Below, piece by piece: positions 1 through 7,779 of a stretch of DNA of 26,535 nucleotides. Source of the stretch: Elusimicrobiota bacterium (GTDB taxonomy: Bacteria > Elusimicrobiota > Elusimicrobia > UBA1565). The position numbers and the translations under genes were made by a program. Location: positions 7,326 to 33,860 of the forward strand of contig DMEZ01000031.1 of the NCBI GenBank assembly GCA_003450735.1. Direction: 5' to 3'. The notes under the pieces are model-generated. The model saw only the letters and a program-made list of their open reading frames with translations. It searched no databases and was not told the origin of the DNA. Within the stretch, counting starts at the first letter, position 1. Each line of letters opens with the position of its first letter.

Positions 1-1727
1 GGCCCCGGGGCCGCCCCCGCCCCCGCCGCGCCGCCGCCGCCCGCGCGCGCGAGCTTCTCCAGCGGACCTCCGACGCCGGTGTCCAGCTCCGCGAAGGCGT
101 AGAAGAGCGGCCGCGCCGGCCAGTCCGGCTTGAGCGAGGCGCCGACGCCGAAGTCGAAGCCGAAGAGCACGCAGCCGTTGCCGCGGCAGCCCAGCTCCTC
201 GGCCTGCCGGAAGCCCGAGCTCAGCCTCCAGCTCGGCTTCCTGATCCACGGGTCGAGCGGGGTGAAGGAGGTGATGTTGACGAAATCGGCCGAGTGCAGG
301 TAGAGCCCCTGACGGCCCTCCGAGCGCAGACGCAGGCCAAACATCTCGAGCAGACTGTCGGGGACGTAGCCGTCCTGGAGGGCCAGGGTGTCCTGCAGGG
401 AGCCCCGCCAGCCGAGCTCGCCGAAGGGGCCGTCCTCGCTGACCCCGACCGCCGCCCCGGCCCGAGCGGTGCGGTGCCCCTCCTCCGGGCGCGCCGGAGC
501 CTTCGCCTCGAGCGCGGCCGCCGCCCCGAGCCGGCTGCGCCGGGTCAGGATGAGGCGCTCGGCCCTCGCCACGCCGGGCTCGTCGGTCTCCTTGAAGCCG
601 GCCCGATAGCGCAGCAGGTCGTAGGCGCTGTCGAGCACCGCGGCCTGGCGCTCCGGCGAAAGGCCCTCGAGCCCCGAGAACGAGGCCTCCTCCGCGCGCC
701 GGCCGATGAGGGTCGCTGCCCGGGCTTCGTCCCGGGAGAGGCGGCCGCGCCGCGAGAGCATCTCGCTCACCCGCGAAGGGCGGTAGCGCGCTCCCTGCAC
801 GAGGCCCGGCACGGAGAGCACATGCCGCAGGGTGTCGGAAGGGATGACGAAGTAGCTCACCCGTTCCGTCAGGCGCAGGGAAGGCTCGGCCGCGTCGAGG
901 AGCGGGAGGAGCTGGTAGGAGCAGTTCTCGGAGAAGAAGTAGTAGTCGAACCAGGTGCTCCCGAGCTCCCAGACGTGCATCATGAGCCGGTCGAGCGCGG
1001 TCGAGCTCAAGGCGAGGCGGTACTCCCAGAGGTCGCGGCTCTCGATGTTGCTGTACTCCTGCACCTTCATGTAGTAAGGCATGGTCGAGAACTTCCCGCG
1101 GTAGCGGCCGGTCAAGCCGTTGACGGCGAAGAGGATGCCGTTGGTCTCGTCCGTGTCGGCCGAGAAGTTGAGCGTGTAGTCGAGCAGCTTCTCATCGTCG
1201 GGGCGGTTCCGCTCGTTGAGGCGCAGGAAGGTGTGGCCGTACATCGAGGAGGGGTTGCTGAGGAAGGCGTCGGCGTAGACCAGGGTCAGATACTCGGGGT
1301 CGCCGCGCCAGGCCTTGAAGCGCGCGCAGGGCTGCTCGACGAGCCGGACCGGGTCGAAGCCCAGCTCCGCCTTCAGCCAGGCGTAGCGGGCGGGGAAGCG
1401 GCACTGCGGATGCTGATGCGCGTCGTCCTCCTCGATGGTGAGGGGCGGGGAGAAGAAGGCCTCGAGGTCGGCCTCCAGCTCGGCCCGGGGGTCCCGGCGG
1501 CCCAGGGGCGAGAGGAAGAAGCCGGGGCCGTCGGCCTCGCTCTCCTGGTCGGCGCCCCGGAAGTGCAGCAGGAGCCGCCAGGGCCGGCGCTCATGGAGGG
1601 AGAGGGCCCGCGCCCGCTCGCGGAGCTCCAGGCGATAGTCTCCCTCGGGGCGCGCCGGAAGCGCCAGGAGGAGCAGGAGGAGGAACGACTGCGGGGCTCC
1701 CCGCTTCAGGGGAGCCCCGCAGGTCAT
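1..1727 (-). CDS. DUF4105 (Lnb N-terminal-like) exported protein, partial at left edge
   Basis: About 575 residues are visible and the C-terminus lies outside the window. The ATG at 1727 gives a signal peptide (K8-R9, then a Leu run at about 15-22, then ALPARP), so the product is probably exported. The DUF4105 core is clear: a segment SNPSSMYGHTFLRL at about 157-170 with His165, and ENCSYQLL at about 267-274 with Cys269. These are the conserved His and Cys of this papain/NlpC-like family. Residues beyond about 400 (for example LYLHSADFVNITSF) alternate polar and hydrophobic residues, which could be an outer-membrane-type barrel as in longer DUF4105 proteins; that part is inference. The start lies 16 bases after the stop of the DUF3015 gene, with GGAAG just upstream, so the two are probably cotranscribed. 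The substrate is unknown. A perfect hairpin overlaps the first codons. Confidence 0.8.
   Translation of the reverse strand, partial: MTCGAPLKRGAPQSFLLLLLLALPARPEGDYRLELRERARALSLHERRPWRLLLHFRGADQESEADGPGFFLSPLGRRDPRAELEADLEAFFSPPLTIEEDDAHQHPQCRFPARYAWLKAELGFDPVRLVEQPCARFKAWRGDPEYLTLVYADAFLSNPSSMYGHTFLRLNERNRPDDEKLLDYTLNFSADTDETNGILFAVNGLTGRYRGKFSTMPYYMKVQEYSNIESRDLWEYRLALSSTALDRLMMHVWELGSTWFDYYFFSENCSYQLLPLLDAAEPSLRLTERVSYFVIPSDTLRHVLSVPGLVQGARYRPSRVSEMLSRRGRLSRDEARAATLIGRRAEEASFSGLEGLSPERQAAVLDSAYDLLRYRAGFKETDEPGVARAERLILTRRSRLGAAAALEAKAPARPEEGHRTARAGAAVGVSEDGPFGELGWRGSLQDTLALQDGYVPDSLLEMFGLRLRSEGRQGLYLHSADFVNITSFTPLDPWIRKPSWRLSSGFRQAEELGCRGNGCVLFGFDFGVGASLKPDWPARPLFYAFAELDTGVGGPLEKLARAGGGGAAGAGAAPG
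1689..1722 (-). terminator. Perfect 14-bp hairpin at the start of the DUF4105 gene
   Basis: Arms at 1689-1702 and 1709-1722 are exact reverse complements (CTGCGGGGCTCCCC) around a 6-base loop. The hairpin lies just after the DUF3015 stop, but inside codons 2-13 of the DUF4105 gene if that gene starts at 1727. No T-run follows on the minus strand, so it is not a classical intrinsic terminator. It could attenuate transcription after the DUF3015 gene, reduce translation of the DUF4105 gene, or protect the 3' end of the upstream message. Confidence 0.45.
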
Positions 1728-1743
1728 CGCTTCCGGGCGCCGC

Positions 1744-2205
1744 TTAGGAGCGGACCGGCAGGTTCGACTCGAGCCGCTCGATCACTTCGATCGGGGTCGT
1801 GGTCTCGGTCGGGATGAGGTTCTCGTAGTGGGTCTGGATGAACTTGCAGAAGTGCTCCTTCTCGGTCGGGGTCTGGTAGCCGAAGAGGGTGGCGAGGGAG
1901 TTCAGGTACTGCCCCTGCCCGACGGCCATGTCGCGCTTGAGGCTGATGAAGTTGGACTCGACGAAGACGATGCGCTCCTTGTTCTTCGCCACGCGGCCGT
2001 CCTGGGTGCAGCCCAGCGTCCCGGTCGTGATGCCGAAGGTCTGGTTGCCGAAGCAGCCGTTCGTCGTCGCGGCCACGATCTGATGGACCATCTGGTTCTC
2101 TTTGAACAGCATCGAGCCGAGTCCGCAGCCCGCCATGTTTTGCGCACCGGCCAGCGCCACGGACGGCATCGCCACGAGCACCACCAACGCGAGTACCTTC
2201 TTCAT
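1744..2205 (-). CDS. DUF3015 family small exported protein
   Basis: 153 residues. The N-terminus is a textbook signal peptide (MKK, a hydrophobic stretch VLALVVLVAMPSVALA, cleavage near ALA-GA), so the product is periplasmic. The mature part has features I associate with DUF3015: a CGLGSMLF segment at about residues 27-34 and further Cys residues (for example in NGCFGN, LGCTQDG and HFCKF) that could form disulfides. The start is fixed by an AAGGAGA ribosome site six bases upstream of the ATG. It is followed by the DUF4105 gene and preceded by nusB, with its own possible promoter in the gap. The family has no established function. The family call rests on motif resemblance and length. Confidence 0.8.
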   Translation of the reverse strand: MKKVLALVVLVAMPSVALAGAQNMAGCGLGSMLFKENQMVHQIVAATTNGCFGNQTFGITTGTLGCTQDGRVAKNKERIVFVESNFISLKRDMAVGQGQYLNSLATLFGYQTPTEKEHFCKFIQTHYENLIPTETTTPIEVIERLESNLPVRS

Positions 2206-2251
2206 TCAATCTCCTTGAGGTCCTGGATTTCGCCTGCCCTGTTGCCCTTGG

Positions 2252-2281
2252 ATGTTACTCTACATCAGGCCCCTGCGTCAA
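2252..2281 (-). promoter_or_regulatory. Possible sigma-70 promoter for the DUF3015 gene
   Basis: On the minus strand TTGACG (2281-2276) is followed after 18 bases by TAACAT (2257-2252). This is a good -35 and a mediocre -10, about 45 bases upstream of the ribosome site. The -35 overlaps the end of nusB. It would allow the DUF3015 gene to be expressed separately from the dehydrogenase-nusB operon. Confidence 0.4.
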
Positions 2282-2694
2282 CCCGCGGCGGGGTCTTCGC
2301 GGCCGTCCTTCACCTTGTCGAGGATGCCGTTGAGGAAGCGGCTGGAGTCCTCGGAGGAGTACTTCTTGCCGATCTCGAGGGCCTCGTCGATGACCACGCT
2401 CACGGGGGTGTCGGGGCAGTGCAGGAGCTCGTAGGAGGCCATGCGCAGCAGGTTGCGGTCGACGCAGGCCATGCGGGCGACCTCCCAGTTCTGCGCCACC
2501 TTCTGGATGAGCGCATCGAGCTCGGCGAGGCGCTCGGCCGTCCCCAGCGTCAGGCCGCGGGCGAAGAGCTCGCCCTTCTCGTCCAAGGCCCCGAGGCTGA
2601 CGACCTGGAAGGCCTCTTCGGCGCTCATGCGCGCCGCGTCGGCCAGGTAGAGGGCCTGGAGGGCGAGCTCGCGGGCCTGCCGCCGGCGTCCCAT
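2278..2694 (-). CDS. nusB: Transcription antitermination factor NusB
   Basis: 138 residues, the usual NusB length. NusB binds BoxA RNA together with NusE (ribosomal protein S10) in rRNA antitermination complexes in the cytoplasm. Visible family features are the Arg-rich N-terminal helix GRRRQARELALQALY, the NWEVARMACVDRNLLRMA segment in the middle (conserved NW and DRNLLR), and the C-terminal PVSVVIDEALEIGKKYSSED stretch followed by RFLNGILDKV. The gene begins 10 bases after the stop of the upstream dehydrogenase and is probably its operon partner. nusB more often lies beside ribH or ribosome genes, so the dehydrogenase neighbourhood is unusual. Confidence 0.95.
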   Translation of the reverse strand: MGRRRQARELALQALYLADAARMSAEEAFQVVSLGALDEKGELFARGLTLGTAERLAELDALIQKVAQNWEVARMACVDRNLLRMASYELLHCPDTPVSVVIDEALEIGKKYSSEDSSRFLNGILDKVKDGREDPAAG

Positions 2695-2704
2695 CAGGCG
2701 GGCC

Positions 2705-3745
2705 TCATGGGAAGACCGCCACCTTGAGGGGCGACCGGGCGTGCATGGCCTCGAAATAGCCGGGGACGTCCTGCAGGGCGATCTCGTCGGCGATGAAGCG
2801 CCGCGAGTCCACCTGGCGGGAGCTCAGCAGGTCGAGGGCCTGCTTGAAATGCCGCGGGGTGTGGTGGAAGACGCCGTGGAGGGAGATCTGGCCGTAGTGG
2901 ATGCGGTGCGCGTCCACTTTCACCTGGGTCCCCTGGCTGCAGCCGCCGTAGAGGCAGACGCGCCCGCCCCGCCGGACCATCTTGACCGCGGTCTCCCAGG
3001 TCTGGGGAGTGCCGACGGCCTCGAACACGCAGTCGGGGCCATGCCCCCCGGAGAACGACCGGGCGGACTGGGCGGGGTCCTCGTCGTTGGAGCTCACGGC
3101 CGAGTCGGCGCCCGCGTCGCGCACGCGCTGGAGATTGGCGTGGCTGCGCCCCACGGCCAGCACCCGGGCCCCCCGCACCTTGAGCGCTCCCGTGAGCAGC
3201 ATCGACATGATGCCCGAGCCCAGGATGGCGACGCTCTCGCCCGAGCGCACCTGCATGGCGTCCACCGCGTGCAGGGCGCAGGCGAGCGGCTCCGAGAGGG
3301 CGGCGGTCTTGAAATCCACGCCGTCCTGCAGGGGGTGCACGTTGCGGCGGACGATGTGGGAGGGGATGAGGTTGTACTGGGCGTACGCCCCGTTGTGGAG
3401 CTTGAGGTTCTCGCAGAGCTGGGTCTGGCCCTTCGCGCAGAAGAAGCAGTCGTCGCAGGGGGCGGAGTTGGCCGAGACGACGCGCATGCCGGGCGCGAGG
3501 TCGCGCACCCCCAGTCCGACCGAGACCACCGTGCCCGCGAACTCGTGGCCGAAGGGGGCCGGGCTCTCGCCCAGCAGGACGGGATGGCCCTGGCGGTAGG
3601 CCTTGAAGTCGGTGCCGCAGGTCAGCGCCGCGCCGACCTTCAGCAGGATCTCTCCGGGCCCGGGGCGGGGGACGGGCACCTCCTCCAGACGGATCTGTTT
3701 GGGGCCGTGGAAGATGACGGCCTTCATGTGCTTGCCGGGGATCAT
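2705..3745 (-). CDS. Zinc-dependent medium-chain alcohol/polyol dehydrogenase (second of tandem pair)
   Basis: 346 residues from the ATG at 3745, which overlaps the upstream stop as ATGA and has GGAG seven bases before it. A later ATG at 3727 (MKAVIFHG) is the more usual family N-terminus and would give 340 residues. This is an MDR-family NAD(P)-dependent dehydrogenase. Catalytic-zinc ligands are seen at Cys43 (in TCGTDF) and His67-Glu68 (FGHEFAG). The structural-zinc set is C-x2-C-x2-C-x7-C at residues 97-111. The nucleotide site reads ILGSGIMSM, a variant of GxGxxG. The fold and metal sites place it with sorbitol/threonine dehydrogenase-like enzymes. The substrate cannot be told. It is coupled to its paralog upstream and to nusB downstream. 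Confidence 0.85.
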   Translation of the reverse strand: MIPGKHMKAVIFHGPKQIRLEEVPVPRPGPGEILLKVGAALTCGTDFKAYRQGHPVLLGESPAPFGHEFAGTVVSVGLGVRDLAPGMRVVSANSAPCDDCFFCAKGQTQLCENLKLHNGAYAQYNLIPSHIVRRNVHPLQDGVDFKTAALSEPLACALHAVDAMQVRSGESVAILGSGIMSMLLTGALKVRGARVLAVGRSHANLQRVRDAGADSAVSSNDEDPAQSARSFSGGHGPDCVFEAVGTPQTWETAVKMVRRGGRVCLYGGCSQGTQVKVDAHRIHYGQISLHGVFHHTPRHFKQALDLLSSRQVDSRRFIADEIALQDVPGYFEAMHARSPLKVAVFP

Positions 3746-4782
3746 CGGCGCGCTCCAGCCTGCGGAAGGAAGACCGCCTTGAGGATCTTCCGGGAGCGGA
3801 AGAGCCGCAGGGCCTCGTCGAAGCGGGAGAGGGGATAGCGCCAGCGGACGAAGGGCTTCGGGTCGATCTCGCCGCGGGAGAGCAGGCGCAGGGCCTCGCG
3901 CAGATCGCAGGGCTCGGCCGAGTAGCCGGTCAGGACCGTGAGCTCGCGGTGGTAGACCTGGTTGAGGTCGAGGCGGGCGAAGTGGTCGTTCAGGGGAAAG
4001 CTGGCGAAGAGATTCACCGTCCCGCCGTCCCTCAGCCACGAGAAGCACTCCCCGGCCAGGGAGGGGGGGCCGGCCGTGAAGAGCACCGTATCGGCGCCGC
4101 GGCCCTCGCTCAGGCTCTGGACGGCCCGCGCGGCCGCGGGGCCCCAGCCGGGGAAGACGCGCCGCACGCCGAGGCGGCGGGCCAGCCGGAGGCGCGAGGG
4201 GTCGAGCTCGAGGCCCACCGGCACCGCGCCGACGCGCATGAGCAGGCGGGCCATGATCAGTCCTATGAAGCCCAGCCCGACGACGACCACGGTGTCGCCC
4301 GCCCGAGGCTGGAGCCGGCGGAGATCGCGCAGACAGCAGGCGATGGGCTCGCAGAGGGAGGCCTCGGCGAAGCCGAGGCCCGCGGGGATGGGGAGCATCG
4401 TGTGCCGGACGTGGCGGGCCGAGACGCGCACGAACTCCGCGAAGCCGCCCGGGTCCAGGTTGGTCTGCTTGAATCCCCGGCACATCGAGATGCTGCCCCG
4501 GCGGCAGTAGTGGCAGCCGCGGCAGGGGACGTGGTGGGCGACGACGACGCGCCCTCCGAGCTTGAAGCCGCGCACGCCGGGACCGAGGGCGGCGATGCGG
4601 CCGGCCACCTCGTGGCCGAGGGGTCCCGGCTTGGAGTGGCCCCCGGGCACGAGCTTGAGCAGGTCGGAGCCGCAGAGGCCGCAGACCTCGGGTGCGACGA
4701 GGGCTTCGCCGCGGCCGAGGGCGGGGACGGGGATGTCCTTCAGGCGGACAGAGCCGTGGCCGAGGCAGAGTAGGGCTTTCAT
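3742..4782 (-). CDS. Zinc-dependent medium-chain alcohol/polyol dehydrogenase (first of tandem pair)
   Basis: 346 residues, full family length. Zinc-site residues are present: Cys37 in CGLCGSD, His57-Glu58 in GHEVAG, and the structural-zinc lobe Cys87, Cys90, Cys93 and Cys101. The Rossmann glycine motif is GLGFIG in a run of Val residues. It should oxidise or reduce an alcohol with NAD(P) in the cytoplasm; the substrate is unknown. It is only moderately similar to the gene that follows, so this is an old duplication or two independent MDR members rather than a recent copy. The start ATG has GAGGA about 11 bases upstream. The AT-rich gap shared with the divergent transporter gene probably holds its promoter. 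Confidence 0.85.
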   Translation of the reverse strand: MKALLCLGHGSVRLKDIPVPALGRGEALVAPEVCGLCGSDLLKLVPGGHSKPGPLGHEVAGRIAALGPGVRGFKLGGRVVVAHHVPCRGCHYCRRGSISMCRGFKQTNLDPGGFAEFVRVSARHVRHTMLPIPAGLGFAEASLCEPIACCLRDLRRLQPRAGDTVVVVGLGFIGLIMARLLMRVGAVPVGLELDPSRLRLARRLGVRRVFPGWGPAAARAVQSLSEGRGADTVLFTAGPPSLAGECFSWLRDGGTVNLFASFPLNDHFARLDLNQVYHRELTVLTGYSAEPCDLREALRLLSRGEIDPKPFVRWRYPLSRFDEALRLFRSRKILKAVFLPQAGARR

Positions 4783-4798
4783 CTAAAGAACCGTCCTC

Positions 4799-4819
4799 AT
4801 TTTACAAAATATATAGAAT
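4799..4819. promoter_or_regulatory. Divergent AT-rich promoter region
   Basis: This short AT-rich island sits between divergent genes in otherwise GC-rich DNA. It holds TAGAAT (4814-4819, plus strand), a near-consensus -10 for the transporter gene, and TAAAAT (4804-4799, minus strand), preceded by TG, for the dehydrogenase operon. No convincing -35 is seen for either. The call rests on composition and position. Confidence 0.35.
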
Positions 4820-4833
4820 AGGGGCACAGGGCC

Positions 4834-5739
4834 ATGGCACACCAAGACGCCGAATCCCGCGCGCTGCGTTTTGGCTTCCGGATGTCCATCCTCTTCGCGG
4901 CCGCGCCTTTCGCCGTGGCCCTGCTCACCGACTCCCAGCTCGTTTTGCTCGAAGCCAAGTACGGCCTCGCCGACGCCTTCCTGGCCTGGCTGACTCTGGT
5001 CGCCTTCCGGAAGATCCAGCAGCCCCCGGACCAGGACTATCCTTTCGGCTACGCCAAGTACGAGCCGATGGTGAACGCCCTGGAAGGCCTCTTCGTCGTC
5101 GGGATCTGCGTCACCGCGCTCCTGAGCTCTTTGCAGGACCTCGTGCATCCGGAGGACGTGGCGCACCGGCTGTGGATCGTCGGCTACGCGGCGCTCAGCG
5201 CCGCGGCCTGCCTGGCGATGTGGGCGTTCCTGCGGGTCGAGGGGCGCCGCTGCGGCTCGGAACTGCTCCGGGCGGACGCGAAGGTCTGGATGATCGACGG
5301 GGCGCTCTCTCTGGGCACCTGCGCGGCCTTCGCGGCCTGCGAGGTCCTCAGCCGCACGCGCTGGGCCTGGGTCAACCCGTACGCCGACCCCCTCCTGGCC
5401 ATCCTGCTGGCCCTGGGCCTGCTCCCCGAGGCCTACGGCCTTTTGAAGGAGAACGCGCTCGAACTCCTGGACGCAAGCCCCGGCCGCGACGTGTACGAGA
5501 AGGCCGCGGCCCTGCTGGAGGAGCACCGGGCGCGGCACGGCCTCGCCCACGCGCAGAACCTGCGTTTGCGCAAGGCGGGACGCCGCCTGTTCGTCTCGGC
5601 GGCCTTCCCGGACGCATCGGAGAAGACCGCGGCCGAGCTGGCGGACATCAGGAAGCGGATGGAAGAGGACCTTCGGAAGGTTTTCCCGGACGTCGAGCCG
5701 CACCTGTACTTCGACCGGGCCGCGGCTCAGACCACGTAG
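4834..5739 (+). CDS. Cation diffusion facilitator (CDF) family transporter with atypical metal site
   Basis: 301 residues with about six hydrophobic segments and a cytoplasmic C-terminal domain (about 205-300), the CDF layout. The family signature YPFGYAKYEPMVNALEG (about 69-84) and the TM6 segment NPYADPLLAI are recognisable. CDF proteins export divalent metals in exchange for protons. In typical zinc members, site A uses Asp-x3-Asp in TM2 and His-x3-Asp in TM5. Here the equivalents appear to be Asp47/Ala51 and Val151/Asp155, so half the site is missing. It may carry another ion, or act in a heteromer, or have lost transport. The ATG follows AGGGG by nine bases. The 3' end overlaps era on the other strand by 13 bases. 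Confidence 0.8.
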   Translation: MAHQDAESRALRFGFRMSILFAAAPFAVALLTDSQLVLLEAKYGLADAFLAWLTLVAFRKIQQPPDQDYPFGYAKYEPMVNALEGLFVVGICVTALLSSLQDLVHPEDVAHRLWIVGYAALSAAACLAMWAFLRVEGRRCGSELLRADAKVWMIDGALSLGTCAAFAACEVLSRTRWAWVNPYADPLLAILLALGLLPEAYGLLKENALELLDASPGRDVYEKAAALLEEHRARHGLAHAQNLRLRKAGRRLFVSAAFPDASEKTAAELADIRKRMEEDLRKVFPDVEPHLYFDRAAAQTT

Positions 5740-6620
5740 CCGAACTCTTTGAGCGCCTGCCGGTCCTTGCGCCAGTCCTTGCGCACCTTCACCCAGAGCT
5801 CCAGCTCGACCGGCCGCCCCAGGAACGCCTCGATGCGCCGCAGGCTCGCCTGGGTCAGGCGCCGGATGGCGCTGCCGTGCGCCCCCAGCAGGATGCCCTT
5901 CTGGCTGGGCCGCTCCACGTAGACCACCACCTGGATGAGGTCCTTGAGCCCCGGCCGCTCCTTGTAGCGCTCGATGTCCACCGCGCAGGCGTGCGGGATC
6001 TCCTCGCGGTAGAGCTCGAAGAGCGCCTCGCGCACCATCTCCGCCGCGAAGAAGCGCTCCCAGCGGTCGGAGGCCTGGCCCTTCTCGTAGTACGGGGGGG
6101 ACTCCGGCAGCAGGTTGATGATGCGGGAGCGGAGGTCGGCCACTCCCGTGCCCTTCAGGGCCGAGACCTGGTGGATCGCGGCGGGAGCCAGGGGGCCGTA
6201 GGACGCCGCCGCCGCTTCGGCCGCCGGGACGCCGACCCGGTCGCACTTGTTGACGGCGAGGATGAGCGGCTTGCCCAGCTCGGCGAAGCGCTGGAAGGCC
6301 GCGAGGTCCTCGGGCCGGGCCGGGGCGGGCTCGACCACCAGGAGCACGACGTCCGCGTCGTCCCGCGCGGCCGCGCGGGTCATCTTGATGAGGTTGCCCT
6401 GCAGGGGGTCGTCGGCCTTCTCCAGCCAGCCCGGCGTGTCCAGAAAGCAGGCCTGCCAGCCCTCGCCGTCGAGGATCCCCAGGATGCGGTGGCGCGTCGT
6501 CTGCGGCTGGCACGAGACGATGGAGAGCTTCTGTCCCAGCAGGGCGTTGAGCAGGGCGGACTTGCCCGCGTTGGGACGGCCCACGAGGGCGATGAAGCCG
6601 GACTTGTGGGCGGCGCTCAT
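5727..6620 (-). CDS. era: GTPase Era
   Basis: 297 residues, normal Era length. Era binds the 3' end of 16S rRNA and couples small-subunit maturation to GTP hydrolysis. The GTPase motifs are all present: G1 GRPNAGKS (14-21), the switch region QTTRHRI (about 40-46), G3 DTPG (61-64), G4 NKCD (124-127) and G5 SALKG (153-157). The C-terminal KH domain contains GILLGAHGSAIRRL, with the RNA-binding GxxG-type loop, and ends with LWVKVRKDWRKD. The start overlaps the stop of the upstream gene as ATGA, indicating translational coupling. The 3' end converges on the CDF gene. Confidence 0.96.
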   Translation of the reverse strand: MSAAHKSGFIALVGRPNAGKSALLNALLGQKLSIVSCQPQTTRHRILGILDGEGWQACFLDTPGWLEKADDPLQGNLIKMTRAAARDDADVVLLVVEPAPARPEDLAAFQRFAELGKPLILAVNKCDRVGVPAAEAAAASYGPLAPAAIHQVSALKGTGVADLRSRIINLLPESPPYYEKGQASDRWERFFAAEMVREALFELYREEIPHACAVDIERYKERPGLKDLIQVVVYVERPSQKGILLGAHGSAIRRLTQASLRRIEAFLGRPVELELWVKVRKDWRKDRQALKEFGYVV

Positions 6621-7723
6621 CCGGCCTTGAGGAAGATGAGCACGAGGTCGGCGACGAAGAGGGCGACGATCGCGGCCTCGAGGATGAGCATGCGGCGGTT
6701 GTTGATGTCGCTGAGGACGAGGTTGTACAGGCCGTCGAGGGTCTTCAGCTTGCTCTCCACCGAGCGCTGCCAGTCCTTGAGGTGGAAGCGGTCGGCGCAG
6801 GCCATGTAGATGCGGGCGAGGTGCCAGTCGCCGAAGAACTTCGTGATGTTGGAAAGCTCCTCGGAGAGCTTCTCGAGGTCCATGCGCATGCTGCGCAGGC
6901 GGGTGAGGATCTCGCCGGGGCCCTGGAAGAGCGGGGCCTGCCGGGTATAGGCCTCGATGTCGTCGTAAGCCTTGTCCACGCCCTCCTCCAGGAGGCGGTC
7001 GAAGAGCCTCAGCTCGGTGAGCTGGACGTTCGCCATCTCGATGGTGTAGAGCAGGTCCTCGGGCTTGCCGTCCGGGTCCACGATGAGGGCCCCGTTCCAG
7101 TCGACGACGATGAGGTCGTGAGCCGTGTAGCAGTAGCTGTGACGGACGGTCTCCTCGACCTCCTCCTCGCTGAGGGCCTCGAACTGGGCCTCCTCCGTGA
7201 GCAGGCCCGCCACCTCGCGGCGGTGGGTCTTGAGCCAGCCGCGCGCGTTGGCGTGGGCGCGCTCCGGGCCGTGGTCGTAGAGGCAGAACACGGTGTAGGC
7301 CTCGGGGTTGCCCTTGCCCGGGGAGGGCTTCGTCAGGAACGGGGCGATGGAATCGAGCATCTGCTGGGCGATGCCGCCGGCCACGTCGTCCATCGTGCGG
7401 TCCCCGTCCAGGCGCAGGGAATGGTACTCGAGCAGGTCGCCGAGCGAGCGGACGTCGAAATCGACGCGGATCGAGATGGAGAGGGCCCCGACCGAGAACA
7501 CCTTGACCTCACGGCGCAGGGTGAGCTCGCCGACGGGGCTCTGGACGACGATAGGGTGCTCCTCGATGAGGAGCGGCTTGTAGAAGGGGAAGTCCCGGGG
7601 GATGGTCTTGTCCGGGCGCACCTCGAGGTACTGGGCGCGCTGGCGGACGTACTCGCGGACCTTCGGGATGTCGATCTCGTAGGCCACGTCGTAGGCGTAC
7701 ATAAAGACCACTTGGCCTTTCAT
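6617..7723 (-). CDS. Membrane-anchored protein, RMND1/YagE (DUF155)-like, tentative
   Basis: 368 residues from the ATG at 7723; a TTG at 7741 would add six residues but is less likely. The body is soluble and mixed alpha/beta (VVFMYAYDVAYEIDIPKV at the N-terminus), with no signal peptide. A C-terminal helical part (from about 290) contains DWHLARIYMACADRF, a coiled stretch, and a final membrane helix around LEAAIVALFVADLVLIFL, so it is probably tail-anchored with the bulk in the cytoplasm. Helical hairpin followed by one terminal membrane segment is the layout of DUF155 proteins, but residue-level support is weak, so the family is a suggestion only. It is coupled to era (ATGA). No Shine-Dalgarno sequence is seen. 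Confidence 0.7.
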   Translation of the reverse strand: MKGQVVFMYAYDVAYEIDIPKVREYVRQRAQYLEVRPDKTIPRDFPFYKPLLIEEHPIVVQSPVGELTLRREVKVFSVGALSISIRVDFDVRSLGDLLEYHSLRLDGDRTMDDVAGGIAQQMLDSIAPFLTKPSPGKGNPEAYTVFCLYDHGPERAHANARGWLKTHRREVAGLLTEEAQFEALSEEEVEETVRHSYCYTAHDLIVVDWNGALIVDPDGKPEDLLYTIEMANVQLTELRLFDRLLEEGVDKAYDDIEAYTRQAPLFQGPGEILTRLRSMRMDLEKLSEELSNITKFFGDWHLARIYMACADRFHLKDWQRSVESKLKTLDGLYNLVLSDINNRRMLILEAAIVALFVADLVLIFLKAG

Positions 7724-7731
7724 AGGAGGAC

Positions 7732-7737
7732 AGGATA
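7732..7737 (-). promoter_or_regulatory. Possible -10 element for the membrane protein-era operon
   Basis: TATCCT on the minus strand (7737-7732) ends eight bases before the ATG at 7723, so the transcript would have almost no leader. The stretch between is GTCCTCCT, which has no ribosome-site character. No good -35 is seen. Confidence 0.3.
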
Positions 7738-7743
7738 CCAAAC

Positions 7744-7772
7744 TTGACGGGGGGGGCGGGGCGGACTACAAT
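7744..7772 (+). promoter_or_regulatory. Strong sigma-70-type promoter for the DUF900 lipoprotein gene
   Basis: TTGACG (7744-7749), a 17-base G-rich spacer, then TACAAT (7767-7772): five of six matches in both boxes with optimal spacing. The ATG lies at 7780, seven bases after the -10, so the mRNA should begin at or next to the start codon (leaderless). Confidence 0.75.
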
Positions 7773-7779
7773 GACATCC

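Noticed and set aside
294..1817. Long plus-strand open frame (about 507 codons) at the left end
   Set aside because: It is antisense to the DUF4105 gene, whose minus-strand translation has a signal peptide and family motifs. Its own translation is Arg/Gly/Glu-rich with no family features, a normal artefact of high GC.
4692..6809. Open frames of about 705 codons (plus) and 576 codons (minus, 4783-6513)
   Set aside because: Both run across the convergent CDF and era genes in wrong frames and have compositions typical of shadow frames.
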